Assembly: GCF_000237925.1 (NCBI RefSeq)
Contig: NC_031497.1
Span: 5,945,295-6,009,294 of the forward strand
Source of the DNA: Schistosoma mansoni
Taxonomy: Eukaryota > Platyhelminthes > Trematoda > Strigeidida > Schistosomatidae
DNA: 64,000 bases
Direction of reading: 5' to 3'
Shown: positions 32,671-46,130 of the stretch, piece by piece
How positions within the stretch are numbered: position 1 is the first letter of the stretch
Layout of the letters: each line of letters starts with the position of its first letter
Position numbers and translations under genes: made by a program
The notes under the pieces: model-generated
What the model was told of the DNA's origin: nothing
The model's database searches: none
Seen by the model: the letters and a program-made list of their open reading frames with translations, nothing else

Positions 32671-34070
32671 CAACTGATTAATTATTGCTGAAAACATGAA
32701 AAGCTCGAAGAAATTTGAGTCAGCCAAAGTAAAGAAGCACTGTTGTAAATACAAATTATTCCACAAGCATTAATAATTTCAAATTAGTTGAGTACTTGGT
32801 GGATTGTTCATAATCAAATATTAGTAAAGTAATATCCTGATGAATCTTAAATTTAATTTTAGACTTTTCGAGACAATATAATCTGCTCCTTTGAAGAATA
32901 GGTAACCAAATCAAATTAATTTCAGATGGTACGGATGGAAAGAAAAACCAAAACTGAGAGTACTGAGAACAAGTTGACGATAGTGAGATATATTTATGTA
33001 TACCTGAGTGAGTGTGAAAAAAGTGATATTGTGACGTGGAGTACAATAGATTTGTGTGCTAACGGGATAAGATCTAAACAGGTTGTATGACAGGGAAAAT
33101 GGTACAAGTTGAATGTCAAGTCAGGCCTTCCTATCGGTTAAGCTTAGTAGCAATATACGGAAGGCTCTAGTCGTTCGACTTTCTGTGGTTTGAAGAATCT
33201 TGAATTATTTTGATGCTTTTTGTACTGACTTGATAATTGTTGGATATAGCATGTACTGCTATCGCTGGTCCACTCCGCACATCTTGACCACTAGGTTGTG
33301 TCGATTTTGATGCCTCCCATATATTGCAGTCTTCTCATATAAAAAACATTCAAAATGCACGGCAAAAACTAATCATCCCGCATAACTCGACAGTTTACAA
33401 ATAAGGGAAGCAGAAGCAGTACATGTACATCTCAGTAATTATCGGACCGATTTTTGTAATATCTATTTGAAAATGACTTTTACTTGATTGTATGACTAAA
33501 GGAAACCAGGTTTATAAAAGTAGTTTTGCAATAAAAGAACTTATCTGAACGAGTTATTGATATGAAACTCGGTTGTAGTACGGTAAAGGCTCTTTTGGAA
33601 GAATGTAAAAGTGCACACGCCTGTATAATCTCTTTTTTACAACAGATACTTAAATTCCACCTTTTTTCCAAGCCAACCAGGAATTAGGCAAAGAAAAGGA
33701 ATACGAAAAATCGCTTATTTATTTTGTCATTCACTATATGACTCAATAACATGAACGCAGACTAGTCCCTTAACGTGAAGAACTACCAGGAGTACACAGC
33801 AAAGGTTAGGTTATCGGGTTTAAACTGCTGGCTGGTAACTCTTAGGGATACTTCTCCCTATCCACTTGGGTGTGAGCTGACAACCGGAACTGACTTTGTT
33901 ACCCGGTTTGGGACTCTCACGTTAGTTAAACGCAGTCTTTCAATTTCATTAGGGAAAATATATGACTAAAATATTAATCTTCATCATCGGTTAGTTTTTA
34001 ATCTTATGCAAATGCCGACCGTCTGGCTGAGACGCAAGATTATCTTCAATTTATGAAACAGGGTTTTGGA
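32671..34070. other. Region upstream of SHMT
   Basis: This should contain the SHMT promoter on the - strand. No clear TATA box or CpG-rich patch is seen. Open frames at 32756-33046 and 33480-33671 (-) and 33775-33969 (+) lack family signatures. Confidence 0.3.
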
Positions 34071-34074
34071 GTCC

Positions 34075-34515
34075 ATGGGTCACTCAGTCAGCTACACATA
34101 GGACCAGGCACATATATGCATCCGTTCAAGTTGCCACACCTCATTATAGCATAACAAGACGAACATCAAATTCATAGTAGTTACTTCAATGGTAGTAATA
34201 TATAAAAGAAAGATTGTGTATAAGGATATAATATAGGAAGAAAGAATTAGTTGGTAGAAAGATATAAAGTAATTTTAATCTCACGGTTTAAGGAAAGACA
34301 GAGAGTGCATACACCTACGCCGTTGTGATCGATTCTGAGCCATGTCACACAGAGTCTCCAACCATTGGTTACGATAGTCACGCGGAACCCAACCAAGTAG
34401 GCTGCATCTGCCAACATGGCTAGGATCAGAAGTTAGTGACCTCAAGGACTGATGCCACGTTTTGGTTTCACCGCCCCTAACTTTCTTCCAACCATCCCCA
34501 ACACTAGTCAGCATT
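34075..34515 (-). mobile_element. RTE-like LINE 3' end, second copy
   Basis: On the - strand it reads [40 protein letters not shown] and [20 protein letters not shown] without a stop over 77 codons, followed by the same 3' non-coding sequence as 15955-16320. This copy is less worn in the coding part than the SHMT-intron copy. Confidence 0.75.
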
Positions 34516-36359
34516 TGTCCATGGGTTATATCCTCTATATTCTGAGTGGTTGTTCTTCACAACATCATGGTCTCCAAGTGGAGAATGGATACCATAATGA
34601 CGATCTCTTTGGTTTGGAAAACTAAAAGCATGGTGATAGAGAGGTGTAACCCATGGGAAACCCAGCATGAAATGTCGAAGGACCTTTGGGGCTCCTTTGA
34701 TATAGTATTTAAACGGTATCTGGAGGCGTACTGAGGTTTTCGAAATGGATATTTAAAATTGCTGTGCTATTTACAGCAGAATGTTAACGAAAAAAGACTG
34801 GAGAAATGTTTCTTGGTATTTGTTTAATATATTAAAAGTACCGGAAAAAGGTAGGTGTCCAGAGTTTCGAAAAAATTACGTTTATCAAATTAAGTAAGGG
34901 TAGACGCATACTGCACACAAATAAAAGGCCTCCAGCTGAGCGGGAAAAATTTTAGTAACACCCTTTGTTTGAAGATAGTTTTCTACTGGTAGGTTCGGTA
35001 TCTGCAACCAATATAAGATTACAAAGAAGCATAATAAGACAATAAGAATGTATACAAATACGAATCCTCATTTTAAAACCACTACCTGTACGACAGCAGA
35101 GAGTAAGCATTCAATGGAAAGGTTAAACCCAGAATGCCACTAAGACGGAAGATGACACTTTGCAAGACAGTTCCTTGATGTATTGACATTATTTTTATCA
35201 GGATAATAAGGACTAACGTAGAACTACAGAAAAATACAATATTTATATCAGATATATAATAGAACGGCATTGAACTGGCCAGTGTTTCTGGACAGATTAG
35301 CATGAGACCGACAACAGATTGAGTCGATCGACTCCTATCAAACTCAAGGTTGAAGAATTCCAGAATATCCCGAATCCACATAATCTGGTCTCATGTCTAA
35401 TTTCATAGAGCACGTCTTAGGGATAGGAAGATGTAAAAACTCTGGGGTCGTTCGAAAATGACTGCTAATCTTGTTATGCACTTTATTGAAACTGAAGCAT
35501 TTGACAGACAGTTGTTATTTCCATCGTGTCATATGGGTGTGATATTCGACTTTTGTCAAACCAGTGTAAAATTTGTGAAGGCCCCCATGAACCCGAGTTC
35601 ATTGTGGCTTGCATTCAGTGTTTATAGGGAAAAAACTGAAAATCACATAATGTCAATCTCGATACACAACAATCTCTGTATATATCATAAATGACCCTTG
35701 GTTAAAGGTAATAATTTCCAGATGGTTTATAAGAAACAAATAACAAATGACAAAGAACTGTAATGGTTTACACCTAGGTGAGTAGATGTAAACTGTTACA
35801 GTTTTATGACAATATTGTCATAGGGCTTCGAAAAACCACAAAATGTCTCAAAAATCTGGAGTTTGTGTTTTAAAGTACAGGTGGAGCGTGCGCAGCAATG
35901 TGAAACCTGAGTAAAATAGTACGAGGAGAGGTGAGTCGGCACTTGGAAGATTGTTACACTTACAATTTTTAATGAAATAGGATGACAACAGCCAGATAAG
36001 ACACGACCACCGAACTGACAATGTGAACTAAATAGCGCGCATCCACACTTAACACTTGGTTAGCGGGACATGTGCTTAACGTTCAACATCCGAGTAATTT
36101 GCAGAAGTACATTTCCATCATGAGCGCTCATATTCGATTATATTTATGTTTAAGGATTTCAGTTCAATCTCACTGAGACATTCAGATTTGTTATTTTCGG
36201 ACTTGTAGTATGGTACATATTAAAAAACAGGTCAAAAATTCCTTTGTTATGGGGGTTCTAAACAATTCCAAACATCTCTAGACAGAATGGAAGACGTTTT
36301 CACTAAATGATTTTCCGTATCTAGCAGCAGTAGGTCACAAATGCCTTCAGGTAGGAGCC
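34516..36359. other. No recognisable gene
   Basis: No exon or named repeat supported. A short imperfect hairpin (CTGTAATGGTTTACA and TGTAAACTGTTACAG) lies at 35758-35801. The stretch around 35320-35340 (GTCGATCGACTCCTAT) resembles the short non-coding piece after the RT stop at about 3300-3326, so 35100-35400 may hold a CR1-like 3' end. Confidence 0.3.
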
Positions 36360-36930
36360 TACGCATATCTGAAGATAAAAGAGAAAAATATTAAATTTTA
36401 GAGAAATACTGTCCTGAGTCCCAAAGAATATGTCAAGTTTTCTATAAAAGGACTCCAGGAAAGTCATTTTATCTGGTTCATCTGTCAGGGAATTTCAGAA
36501 CTTAACAACTTGCGAAGAGTAAAAGGTGTACTCACAGTCCATCCTGCTATGTCGTATCTCTAACTTGTGGGTGCACCCCAAGTATTGTTCAGTCACTGAG
36601 CCTAAATAGGTGTTTAAAGGAGAGTGTTTGGAATACTATAAGTCAGGAGAAGTTTGTCTCACAGAAAACTATACTCTAGTTGGTAAAAATTCAGTGACTA
36701 AGGGTGTTCTTCTTAAGGTGTTAAAATGAGTTCCCGAACTAATTTCGTGGCACATCGTTAGACACTTCCAAATGTATTGTAATCCTTTTGGAGTGATGGA
36801 GGAAACACTCTATTTTTATACTCTGAATGGGGTGGAATTAAACTGTTGGTGATTAAGTAGAAATTCCAGTCATCGAACTGACGTAAAATTTGATTCGACG
36901 TGAACAGTGCAAGACTTGGTCGAGAAGCAT
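36360..36930 (-). mobile_element. CR1-like LINE: RT C-terminal remnant
   Basis: On the - strand YTFYSSQVVKF-NSLTDEPDK followed by ESFYRKLDI corresponds to the last RT segment (compare RFSHQVVNCWNFLPEQV at 3410-3450). The 3' part resembles 5225-5400. It follows the ORF1 remnant of 37063-38300 on the same strand with endonuclease and most of the RT missing. Confidence 0.55.
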
Positions 36931-37062
36931 TTTTGTCACAGTGTGAGTAAGAATTCTGATATTTGGGCGAGAATGATGTTTGATTGTCTGCTTAGTAGTA
37001 GATAGATAGATAGATCTCGACGGTACATAGGTGGAACAGTCAGTTCAAATTTGATCTTGTAC

Positions 37063-38300
37063 TTAAGCCCTATTATGTGACCTATCCGGTTGCATACGAA
37101 TTCCAGTTGGTAGCCGACTTCTGTTGACACGAAATGCTTCGAAAGTGGTATTTGACATTTCGGAGGATCGAAAGGTTATCTTCAATAGCCGAGATCTAGA
37201 ATCTTCGTCCTTCTTGGCTAACCGCACCCCTTGTTGGATCACTATGTCCTTGAGCTTCAAAGACTGCTTAATGAATCTCCAGTCTAGAATACCATAGTCT
37301 GCATAGTGACACATTGTACAATGATATTTATTCCACGAAAGAATGTCTCGCGAGATGCCTTAGAGGTGTTCTCGAATAGATTGAGCTCAGAATATGATAT
37401 ATCAAGCAGTATTCTTACACGCCCTTCTGGTCTCAACAAGTGGCTGACCAGTAGAACATCTGTAGAATTATGGTCTAATGCTCTAGTAATAGACAATCCT
37501 AAAATTGTAGATTCGCCATGATGTAACTACCTAATCTGCAAGATCTCACGTAGAAGTCACATCACTGTCTATAATGTCTCGTCCTATAGGAACTATCACC
37601 AACAGATGACGGAGAACACGTTTAGACTGGAGATAGAAAAAACATACTTAATATGTATAAAAGTTATGTTACATAAGTACGAACACGCCTGAAAGGCCGA
37701 ATCATGCCATCCGATGAACTGAATTTCGAATGAGTGGTAACGCGTCCATCATTATTGGCCTGCTCTAAGTGTTATGTGTTGAAGGTCTATTTTCCTAGTT
37801 TTGAGGAATGTGGTTAGGATCCAATGCCACTACACATCCCCAAGGACAAGAGTGTTGGTGAATGTTACATGAAGGAGCCCTGGATGTTTTCGGTGCTTAG
37901 AGCATTTCCCCTGAGTAAGCCGTGCAACTGCCAGTGACACAATTTCAGGAAGTCTGAGCTTCTTATCCAACTCTGATGACTAAGAGAAAAATCAGAGCTT
38001 TCTTTTAGGTCCAAACTATTGGAGAATCTTCTGGAATCGTAATTTTTTCTCAGATCTTCGAGTACGTTCACGACGGGGTCTTCTTTGTTTGACATTTGGT
38101 TTGCGTTTCGGATTCCCGTGCTCTTTGCCGATCGGTTGAACAGTCCTGATAATAGGCTACATGGACAATTCACCAGTTTATTTTCCTATCGGACCTGGAC
38201 TGTTCAGCATCTTCGATGGCGACATTTGATCCTTTTTAACTCTGTTGACAGGGTTCCAGCAGCCTTCAGAAATTTCAGAAACCACAGTTGTATTTAGGGA
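37063..38300 (-). mobile_element. CR1-like LINE: ORF1 remnant, second copy
   Basis: Broken frames on the - strand (38173-37865, 37496-37284, 37314-37063) match the ORF1 at 2367-3274: LLVSHLLRPEGRVRILLDIS, SRETFFRGINIIVQCV, FIKQSLKLKDIVIQQGVRLA, LLKITFRSSEM and NRSRLPTGIRMQPDR. A GATA repeat, (AGAT)n, at 37001-37014 borders it. At least two interruptions. Confidence 0.65.
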
Positions 38301-39249
38301 GCCTGTGCTGTGAGACACACGTTCGTCAAGAATCTAACATCATCAATGTTATGGAAGTACCGAGGTTCGGCATATTCTAACTAGTGTCCATGCGTGTTCC
38401 GTCGATGCTAACTTTGTCGAGGACCCTTTTTTTGCTTCACTGCGTGCCACTGTTTGTTTATCCGTTTCAGGACTCCCTTTTTTCATGATTGCTAACAATT
38501 TTTTTCTCGGACCTGTAAAGAAAATGATATTCTTGCTCAGGAAGTCTCCAGCTTTCATGTTTCATGTGCCACATACCCACCTGTGATCTGACTTAGTCTG
38601 TTGTGAGCAGTTACTGTAAGATCTGTGAACGCTCCGTGAATACAAATGTTGCATTTATCATAGTGAATACCACGTGTGACAGTAAATAGGCATCCAGGTC
38701 GCCTACACTAGTTCTTCATGATCATACTAAGATGTGAGTTCTTAGATAGATACTAGCAAACGTTAACGATCGTAAAACAAGAAACAGAAACTTTAAAACT
38801 GATCTAACAGATCACAACGGGTAGTACAAAAGGTTAAGATATACTAAAACTATCCTGGACGTAGAAAGCTACAAAGACCAAATAGTACTCTTAGACAAAA
38901 CCACAGTTGACTATGGATCGTCCACGAGTAGATATGATGATATCTTGTATCCAACTTCACCGATACCTAAGTTTAATCTTACGAGTTAGCAAAATGACAA
39001 ACTTGGAGGAGAAAAAATTAGTTCTAAAGTCCCCAGTTGGAACAGGACAGGCGCTTTACGGTGGGTTCAAATAAATCTGCTGCTCTTGCAAAACGGATTC
39101 ACTTAAATTCATGGCAAAGCAACCTACAAATAACTTTTTAATTCTAAAGGACTAGTGAATAGACTATTTTTCCTGGACACTATCAAAGTTCTTTAGATAC
39201 CCCGTAAAACAGAGAATTGGGAGTCAACATACTTGATTTACACTAGCAA

Positions 39250-39830
39250 GTCATAATTTTATCGGATATCGAACGCAGGAAGGGATGCATCTTCGAGAAT
39301 TACGTCAAAATCACCGAACGTGTTGTGATGTAGTGGATTTTCTCCGAGATATTTACCATATTTCGTATGTCCTGATAATAATTGTAACAATAATTTCCAA
39401 CAGTATATGGTGTTGTAGTGACCGGCTTGTCTCGATAAGAACACGATTAAAATAATAGAAACAATCATTATTATTGTAACCAATTTTACCAGCGACTGTT
39501 TTACTGTACTTGTTTAACTGTATCAGACTCACTTCTTGTTCCGCTATCCGCCTTGTTTGGTTCGAACTTTCTTACGTTCTGCCATTTCGCCTGTACTCGT
39601 TGGCACGTCTCGGTATTCTATCGATACCACGAGGTCGCCAATAAATATACTTTATCTGGACTAATTAAAGCCTCCTGGTTCGCAAGTTATCGGAGGGACC
39701 AAGTCGTTTCTGGGCGCGTAATCGAGTTGTAGTGGTGATCATAGTCCATCCTCGACTCGACGCCTACTAGAGTGTTTTTGAAGACAACATGTAGTGGTGA
39801 TCATAATCACCATTTGTACAATATAAGTGA
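39250..39830. repeat. Possible LTR-like or dispersed repeat block
   Basis: A GC-richer block contains an AATAAA (about 39641) and a near-repeat of TGTAGTGGTGATCATA at about 39736 and 39790, with a weaker form (TGTAGTGACC) at about 39415. Part of this word recurs at about 46100. This could be a piece of an LTR element, but no clean ends or target duplication were found. Confidence 0.25.
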
Positions 39831-41402
39831 ACAACTATCAACCACACAATGCGATTGCGAATACAGATGGATGAATGAACGAACAGGATTTAGGAAGCGC
39901 ATTTATGTATAAGTGTGCGAATAATTAGTCAGTGACTTCAAGTAACTCACCTTTTGGCCTAGCAATGGAAGTGTAGTAGTGTTGGTTACTAACCACAAGA
40001 TCCCTGAAGCCGGATTTACAAAAGCTGAGAAGATTTGATTACCTTTCAAATACTTGGATAAGGCCAATAAAGATCAACGAGGAAACACTTAGTCGAGATG
40101 GCATGGTTCAGTCTTCCAGGTGCTGTAACTCTATGAGCCTATTCATCATGTATTAAATATGCTATGAACCTGAATGTTTTTTACTGGTTTTTAAATACCA
40201 TATGTGTCGTTGTCACTATAGGATGAGCCAGTATAGGAAGTGATGTGATTCCGACATAAAGCTTTACTGAATAAGTAATCATCATTATTATTATTCACAA
40301 ACACCTTATGGGTACATAAGTGCTGTGAAGAAACCATTCCAGGTTTCTTCAAAGATGCAATAATACACAATTTTCAATAATGTTAGCATTACATATGCCA
40401 CGTTTGAGAAAGGAAGGAAAAGGAAAATAAAATATTAATAATCGAATAGTAATAATAAGTCAGGTTCTGCGTAATTAGCAAGAATTTTGAATTGATTTTG
40501 AAGGAGGAGAGGAAGAAACTGAGGAAATGGAAATAAAGGAGTCGCGGAGTACATAAATATCTTAACGAAGAACAAGAATAAACAACTATGTATGTATAGG
40601 AAAAACGAGTAATGAAAATAAAATAAAACAGAATAAATTAATAAGTAAATAACTCATTATTACGGTAAGATATGACGTTAGAATAAGTGTTTGTGCGTGT
40701 ACAGTCATAGTTTTGGGTGATGTTATGATAGTCTCAATTAAGTGCAAAAGATAATCAACATGTATGATGTGTATATACATAGTGAAGATAAAACGAGTCT
40801 GATAAGTTGTATTCAGCGTAACACAAGTTATTGTCTTAATCCAAAGCTTCGTAATCTTAAGAATAATGTTTATTTGGAAGGAAAAAAAAGGAGAGAAAAG
40901 AAATGAACATATAATGAAAGGGTCCAACCATGATCATAATAGTGTAATGGATATAGACTTTTGAGATAAACGAATAATTAAAAAAAAATAATAATAACAA
41001 CAATAGTAATGATAATAAACCTTTACTGCACTCGGATAAATACGTGTAGAATTATGTAACAGTATACAGAGTGAAACCGGGTATTAGTGTAAACATCAGT
41101 GCAATAATAATAATTTAGAATGATGCTATGATAGTCACAATTAATTGCAAAGGATAATTTAAATATAAATTTCTATATGTTATATATATATGTTGTGGAG
41201 ATTATAAATAAAAAAAATTGAGAATTTATTTGTTTAACTGTAACATAGGGTTTTTTGTTTTTAATTGTAGACTTTGGATGTTTAGGAACAAAATATATTT
41301 AGAAGGACAAGAAGAGATGAAGAGAATATCTAATGTGTCGCAGGGAATCCCGAATATTGAATAAGGTCTGCTTTTCTAACACTATATGTAGTTGCGCTAA
41401 TA
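39831..41402. other. No recognisable gene; AT-rich with A-rich runs
   Basis: Long AT-rich stretch with several AATAAT-type simple runs (for example 40280-40295 and 40982-41015). The - strand frame 40586-40927 is hydrophobic and low in complexity and looks like a chance product of AT-rich DNA. Confidence 0.35.
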
Positions 41403-41407
41403 CCGAC

Positions 41408-41790
41408 TGTTACGTCCAATTATGACTTCTTGCCCGTTCCAACTATTGAAGTACTGGCCGTCGATATTCGCAAATCACGAACCCAAGTAGGCAAGAGAAC
41501 CAAAACTCCAAATTAAATACCAAGTATATTCTCAATTCACAAATAATCGACCAAAGACGTTCTAACAACAATAATTATAACAATTACAAAACAAACCTTC
41601 AATTTTGTAGGTTCCCGGAGCAAAAACTCCCAAATACCAAACCAGTGACAAAAGAAACCAAAATATCCGAAAAGAATGATATAAACAAACAAGTCCAAAG
41701 GTTAAGTAAAACAAACACATCGAAAAACAGTAAAATTGTTGTACAGTAAAAGGTTTTAATCAGCCAAATGTCTTCAGTTCTCTCGTAACA
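41408..41790. mobile_element. Solo LTR (383 bp) with 5-bp target duplication
   Basis: The block starts TGTTACG and ends CGTAACA, a 7-bp inverted terminal pair with the TG...CA of LTRs. It is flanked on both sides by CCGAC (41403-41407 and 41791-41795), a perfect 5-bp target duplication. No internal retroelement sequence adjoins it, so it is a solo LTR left by recombination. Family is probably Ty3/gypsy-like from the 5-bp duplication; orientation is uncertain. The perfect duplication suggests moderate age. Confidence 0.7.
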
Positions 41791-41795
41791 CCGAC

Positions 41796-43371
41796 CTAGA
41801 CCTGAACATCACCGAATTATATAATCAGGCTTTAACATGTGATCAGGCAAACTTGACCATAAAAGCGTGGGAATGGTAGTGCAAAGATTTAGGTAGATTA
41901 TTATCGACAGAAATGTCGCTTTCTACTCAAAAAGCTAATAAAAGGGTTGCGTAAATTTACAAAGAAAGGGGAGCAACCACGATTTGTAATTAAGGGTAGC
42001 TGAGTACATATCCAAAGCATTACGATAAACAAATTAGTTCCAGTGGTCAAATGAGATCACTGGATTCTCCACTGTGAAGAATTCAATGGAGACCGACAAT
42101 GAGCTTGATTTGAAGTCAGTCTTTGTAGTTCTGCAAGGACGCTTGTTAAAGTTTATTGAAGCTTTGGCCGCTCGAAAACTGGACGTCCACTCATATATTC
42201 GAAAACAATTAGTATTTATCCCTGACATTCCCTTGTAATACTGATTTATTATTCAGCATGGCTTTATTATTGTGTGCTATATTACAATCTTTGTTTCCCC
42301 TTACCCTTTTGCGTGTACAGTTGACCCTTTAATTTACTAAACTGTACTCTAACAAGCGTGTGTGTGATAAAACAGTTCAAAATGTGTCGCCAAAATAATA
42401 CACGAGGCTCTGATAATCATAGTTTTTTTTATATCAATCCGAATTTTTCAAAGGGACTAATCGTTCACGATCGAGTACTTACTTCAATTCTCGCAACTCT
42501 AAGACGGTGATTGACAGCCTGATGACTATTTTAAAAATTTATCTGTAAGTAACTGATCCCTACTCTAGTTGACCTTCTTAATCGACGTTTTCTTTGCAAA
42601 AATATAACCGAATCAAATTAATAAAGTTTGAGTAGTATGAAAGAACAAGACAAAATATTCGATTCAATAAAAATTAGATTGCCTCTGAACATTCCAATGA
42701 GAATTTATTTTTGATCTAGGCGATTCCCTATGAGATGTCACTGAGTCTGAGGGCCTTATAGTGAGCGAGAAAATATGAAACTTAAGTGTGTGTATGTTTA
42801 CTGTGTGGGAAATAAACATTTAAATATGGTTACAGAGATAAATGGTTGAAATTGGATAAATAAATAGGCTTTTAACTATTGATATGTGGGGGATTCAGGG
42901 TCATATGAAGTGCTTCAGCCACTTCTCATTCCTTATGGTCGATAAAAATCTTAATAACCAGTTAGTATGTGTTGGATATGACATGTGACAAAATTAGCGA
43001 CTTCAGTTGTAGATTTCGTCTTGCATGATTATTAGGTCTTTCTGTGTAATTCAAGTATTCCTTGGAACAAGTTGAGATTTCACATAGTAGCTCCAACATA
43101 GGACGCGTCACAATCAACATGACCTAAACTGCAGACGCAATTCTGTGTGGATGTTCAATGGATATTTTCCGTAATTCGAACCAAAGCATTTAGAAGGATG
43201 TTGTTCGCTTAATAGAAAGCCCTAATTGTGTCTTCGGGTACCTTGTATTTCATTAAAATTGTTATTTAGAAATAGATCGTTTCGTTTTAATATGCTTTCA
43301 GTGAAATTTAATGGAAACACATTAAATTTTGATATATTTATCATGTTACTTTCCATTAGCTCTTTCAAAGA
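41796..43371. other. No recognisable gene
   Basis: AT-rich sequence. The - strand frame 42228-42034 has no family signature. No exon is supported. Confidence 0.3.
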
Positions 43372-43500
43372 GATTCAGAGCCAGAGATATTTATTTAGTA
43401 GAGTCAAATACTTTTCCGTTGTTTGAATATACTAATATCCAGGTTGCAGAAAGCCGCGCAGTGTATGGTCTGATTTTTTCGGCGCTTTCGTCGTCGTATG
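43372..43500 (+). CDS. Unrecognised exon candidate
   Basis: A possible internal exon of about 130 nt lies between a CTTTCCATTAG acceptor and a GTAG|GTAAGT donor. In the open frame it reads SKRFRARDIYLVESNTFPLF, then EYTNIQVAESRAVYGLIFSA and LSSSYV. Its base composition is less AT-biased than its surroundings. I do not recognise the family, and no phase-compatible neighbour exon was found within several kb, so it may be chance. Confidence 0.25.
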
Positions 43501-45829
43501 TAGGTAAGTACCATTCTTTTTGTTCATTTCAATATAATATTTTTGTTTTTGATTGCCATTAAATTTCTTTCTTGGTAAGTCTATTGGTCAATATGTGTTG
43601 ATATATAAACACTCCTATCATATTACCAACTCGAGTTGTAACACGAGCTAAAAACCTGATCTCCTTATTTTGGGGACCCTTTTTTCTTTCAAGGGAAGCC
43701 ACTGTAGAAACGTTTGGTGATTTCCACAATATTTGCTCGAACTTTAGGGAAGACCATTGGACTTTGGGAAAAACCCCAAAAGATGGGATTTGGAAGCTTT
43801 CGTGTCTAATGTAATTTCTTCAAATTGTTCGTAGCACCCAAGGCTTTGTTCGCAAATTTAAGTTTCAGATCCTGACAAACTAAATTTTTAACCTTCAGAT
43901 CTTCTCTCCATAAGATTATCTGGGGTTTGTTTGTATTGTCTTTTGATATTTTGATGGGACCGAATTCACGAGCATCATACTAATATAAGATAGACTTTAT
44001 CGCTGTCGAAAACCGTTATCATGGGAAGAAGTTTGTTCAAACGTTTTCTGGTAAAGGGTGGTCGATTATATGTTTTTATTACATTTGCCAACTTATATAA
44101 TCAAATGAATGCAAGTTATCGTTTATTCCTTTTCCGTTTACTATACAGCTCTTTATAATAAACATGGACTGGAAAAGATTGTAATACACCAAAACATAGT
44201 CTGGTCCTTTTATATGGGCAAAACTAGTATAGATTTCGGTCAATCGTCTCGTTTATCTGATATCATTCTCATCTTTCTCTGCTATATCCGGACTTCCATT
44301 CAGTACCTCTTAAGTTCATAGCGCTTTGTATTACACTTAAAAATAAAGCAAGAAAGCTACTTCCGTACTGTTCTGACAATAATTTTAGTTGATTCCATCC
44401 TCTTCTAGATACAAGATATACGAAAACCGAGTCATCACTAATACATTAAGAAAGTTGTTTCTAAGTTAATCAATAATTTTCTGTGCTTCTAATTTACCTT
44501 ACTTTCAGGCAAAAGATGCAGTCATACCATCTTCATATTCATTATTAAACTACATGTAAACTGTGACAAAAGTTATATGTATATATTGACCAGAATCATG
44601 AAAGAACCAAACTTTTCGATTAGAAACTCCTCAATAGTCCTCCAAATCGTATTCACTACAGTTATTACACTCAGCTGTGCTAATCTTTTTGCGGTTAATA
44701 GGTGAATATTTATTCTAGCTATTTTAACTGTGTTACACCCCCTTAAATGTCGTGTACAACACTCCTATTATTCCTTACCTTATACTTCAGGAGTGCCGCA
44801 AATGTGAAAGAACAACTTCTGTACGAGATTCACGTATAAGTGGACCTGACTAAACTTCACATGGTGATAGCACTATTATCATCTATACAGTTGACTGGTT
44901 AATAAATTTATAAATAAAGTCACTTGTCTTCCCAAGTAAATATCTTTCCGAAATTGTCTCATAACAAAAAGAGAATCAATAACATTGAATTTCACTGTAA
45001 TATACGTCATTGTAAAGAATGTCTTTACATTAAGGTTATAATATCCGATGATTGTTTGTTAAAATATTGTACACATATTATTATGACTGTGATAAAACCC
45101 TGCTTATTCATTGCTATCGTCAAATTAAAATCTGATTGCAACCACACTTTTTATTTTGTGACTAGTTATTAAGCTATGATCCCTAACAAGGATATCTGTT
45201 TTAAATTATGGTTGTCAATCTTTTATGCAGTCGCCTCGAAATATACTCTGCCGGATCCTGTGTGTTTGTGTTATACCACTATCATCCATCTACATAATTA
45301 CTCCACCAAATTATCAAAACGATTATTTAATATCAACCCATATACTTTCTTTTATAAGATAAAATAGTCCTTCCTATACGTTCTCACGACCTGTGATTTG
45401 ATAAGATGTTTAAGCTTTAAAAGTTGTCTAGCAGTATGGTTATCTCGCACCACAAGTTCCAAGATTTCATCAAGTGACACCTTACCACAGCTCCTAAGAC
45501 TTTCGAAACAAAGAAATTTGACAAAGAAAGATACGGATCGAATGTAATAAAAAACGAGTAGAAGTGGTACAGATGTTATAAAGACAAGAGATGGCTGCTT
45601 TAGTATAAACAGCGGTATTTGCTGCATTTATTCCTCACTTTCCTCTAAATATTGAGTTTTGTCGTTATTGCATACGTTCACTCTCCATGTTAATTTTTCT
45701 TGTTCATACTTTTTATGTTCGGTTTTTATTACCGTTGTTATGTTAATGGCTTAGCTTCATTAATCAATTACCTTGATAAACGTTATTACATAAATCCTAA
45801 CAATGTTTGAAATCAGAAGGCAATAAGGA
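43501..45829. other. No recognisable gene
   Basis: AT-rich DNA; open frames at 44109-44321, 44924-45172 and 45627-45352 lack family signatures and good splice sites. Confidence 0.3.
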
Positions 45830-46130
45830 GCGGTGACTACAGTTTATTAGCGGATAGCACAGATCACAAGGCTATAAGCACATCCAGCGAATATGTGTAT
45901 GCGAGCAGATAAAGAGGCGAATTTATAGTCAAATCCAATTTGGCGAAGTCAGGTTAGGCAAGGGCTAATAATAGGATTCGAATACATATATACATGGGGA
46001 AGAGAGTAAATCATCAAGAGATATTTAAGCGATTAGCATTTTAGCCAGAGAGAGATATGTGCGTAGGCTGTCATGTGATCAAGCGTACATGTTTATACAG
46101 ATATGATGGTGATCACAATAGTACAAAGAA
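45830..46130. repeat. Possible unclassified dispersed repeat
   Basis: A 300-bp block of more balanced composition inside very AT-rich DNA. Its right end (about 46100-46120, ATGGTGATCACAATAGTACAA) resembles the sequence at about 39793-39822. No terminal structure or coding content was seen. Confidence 0.25.

Noticed and set aside
40586-40927. 113-codon membrane protein on the - strand
   Set aside because: Low-complexity hydrophobic translation of very AT-rich DNA, with no family words or splice context.
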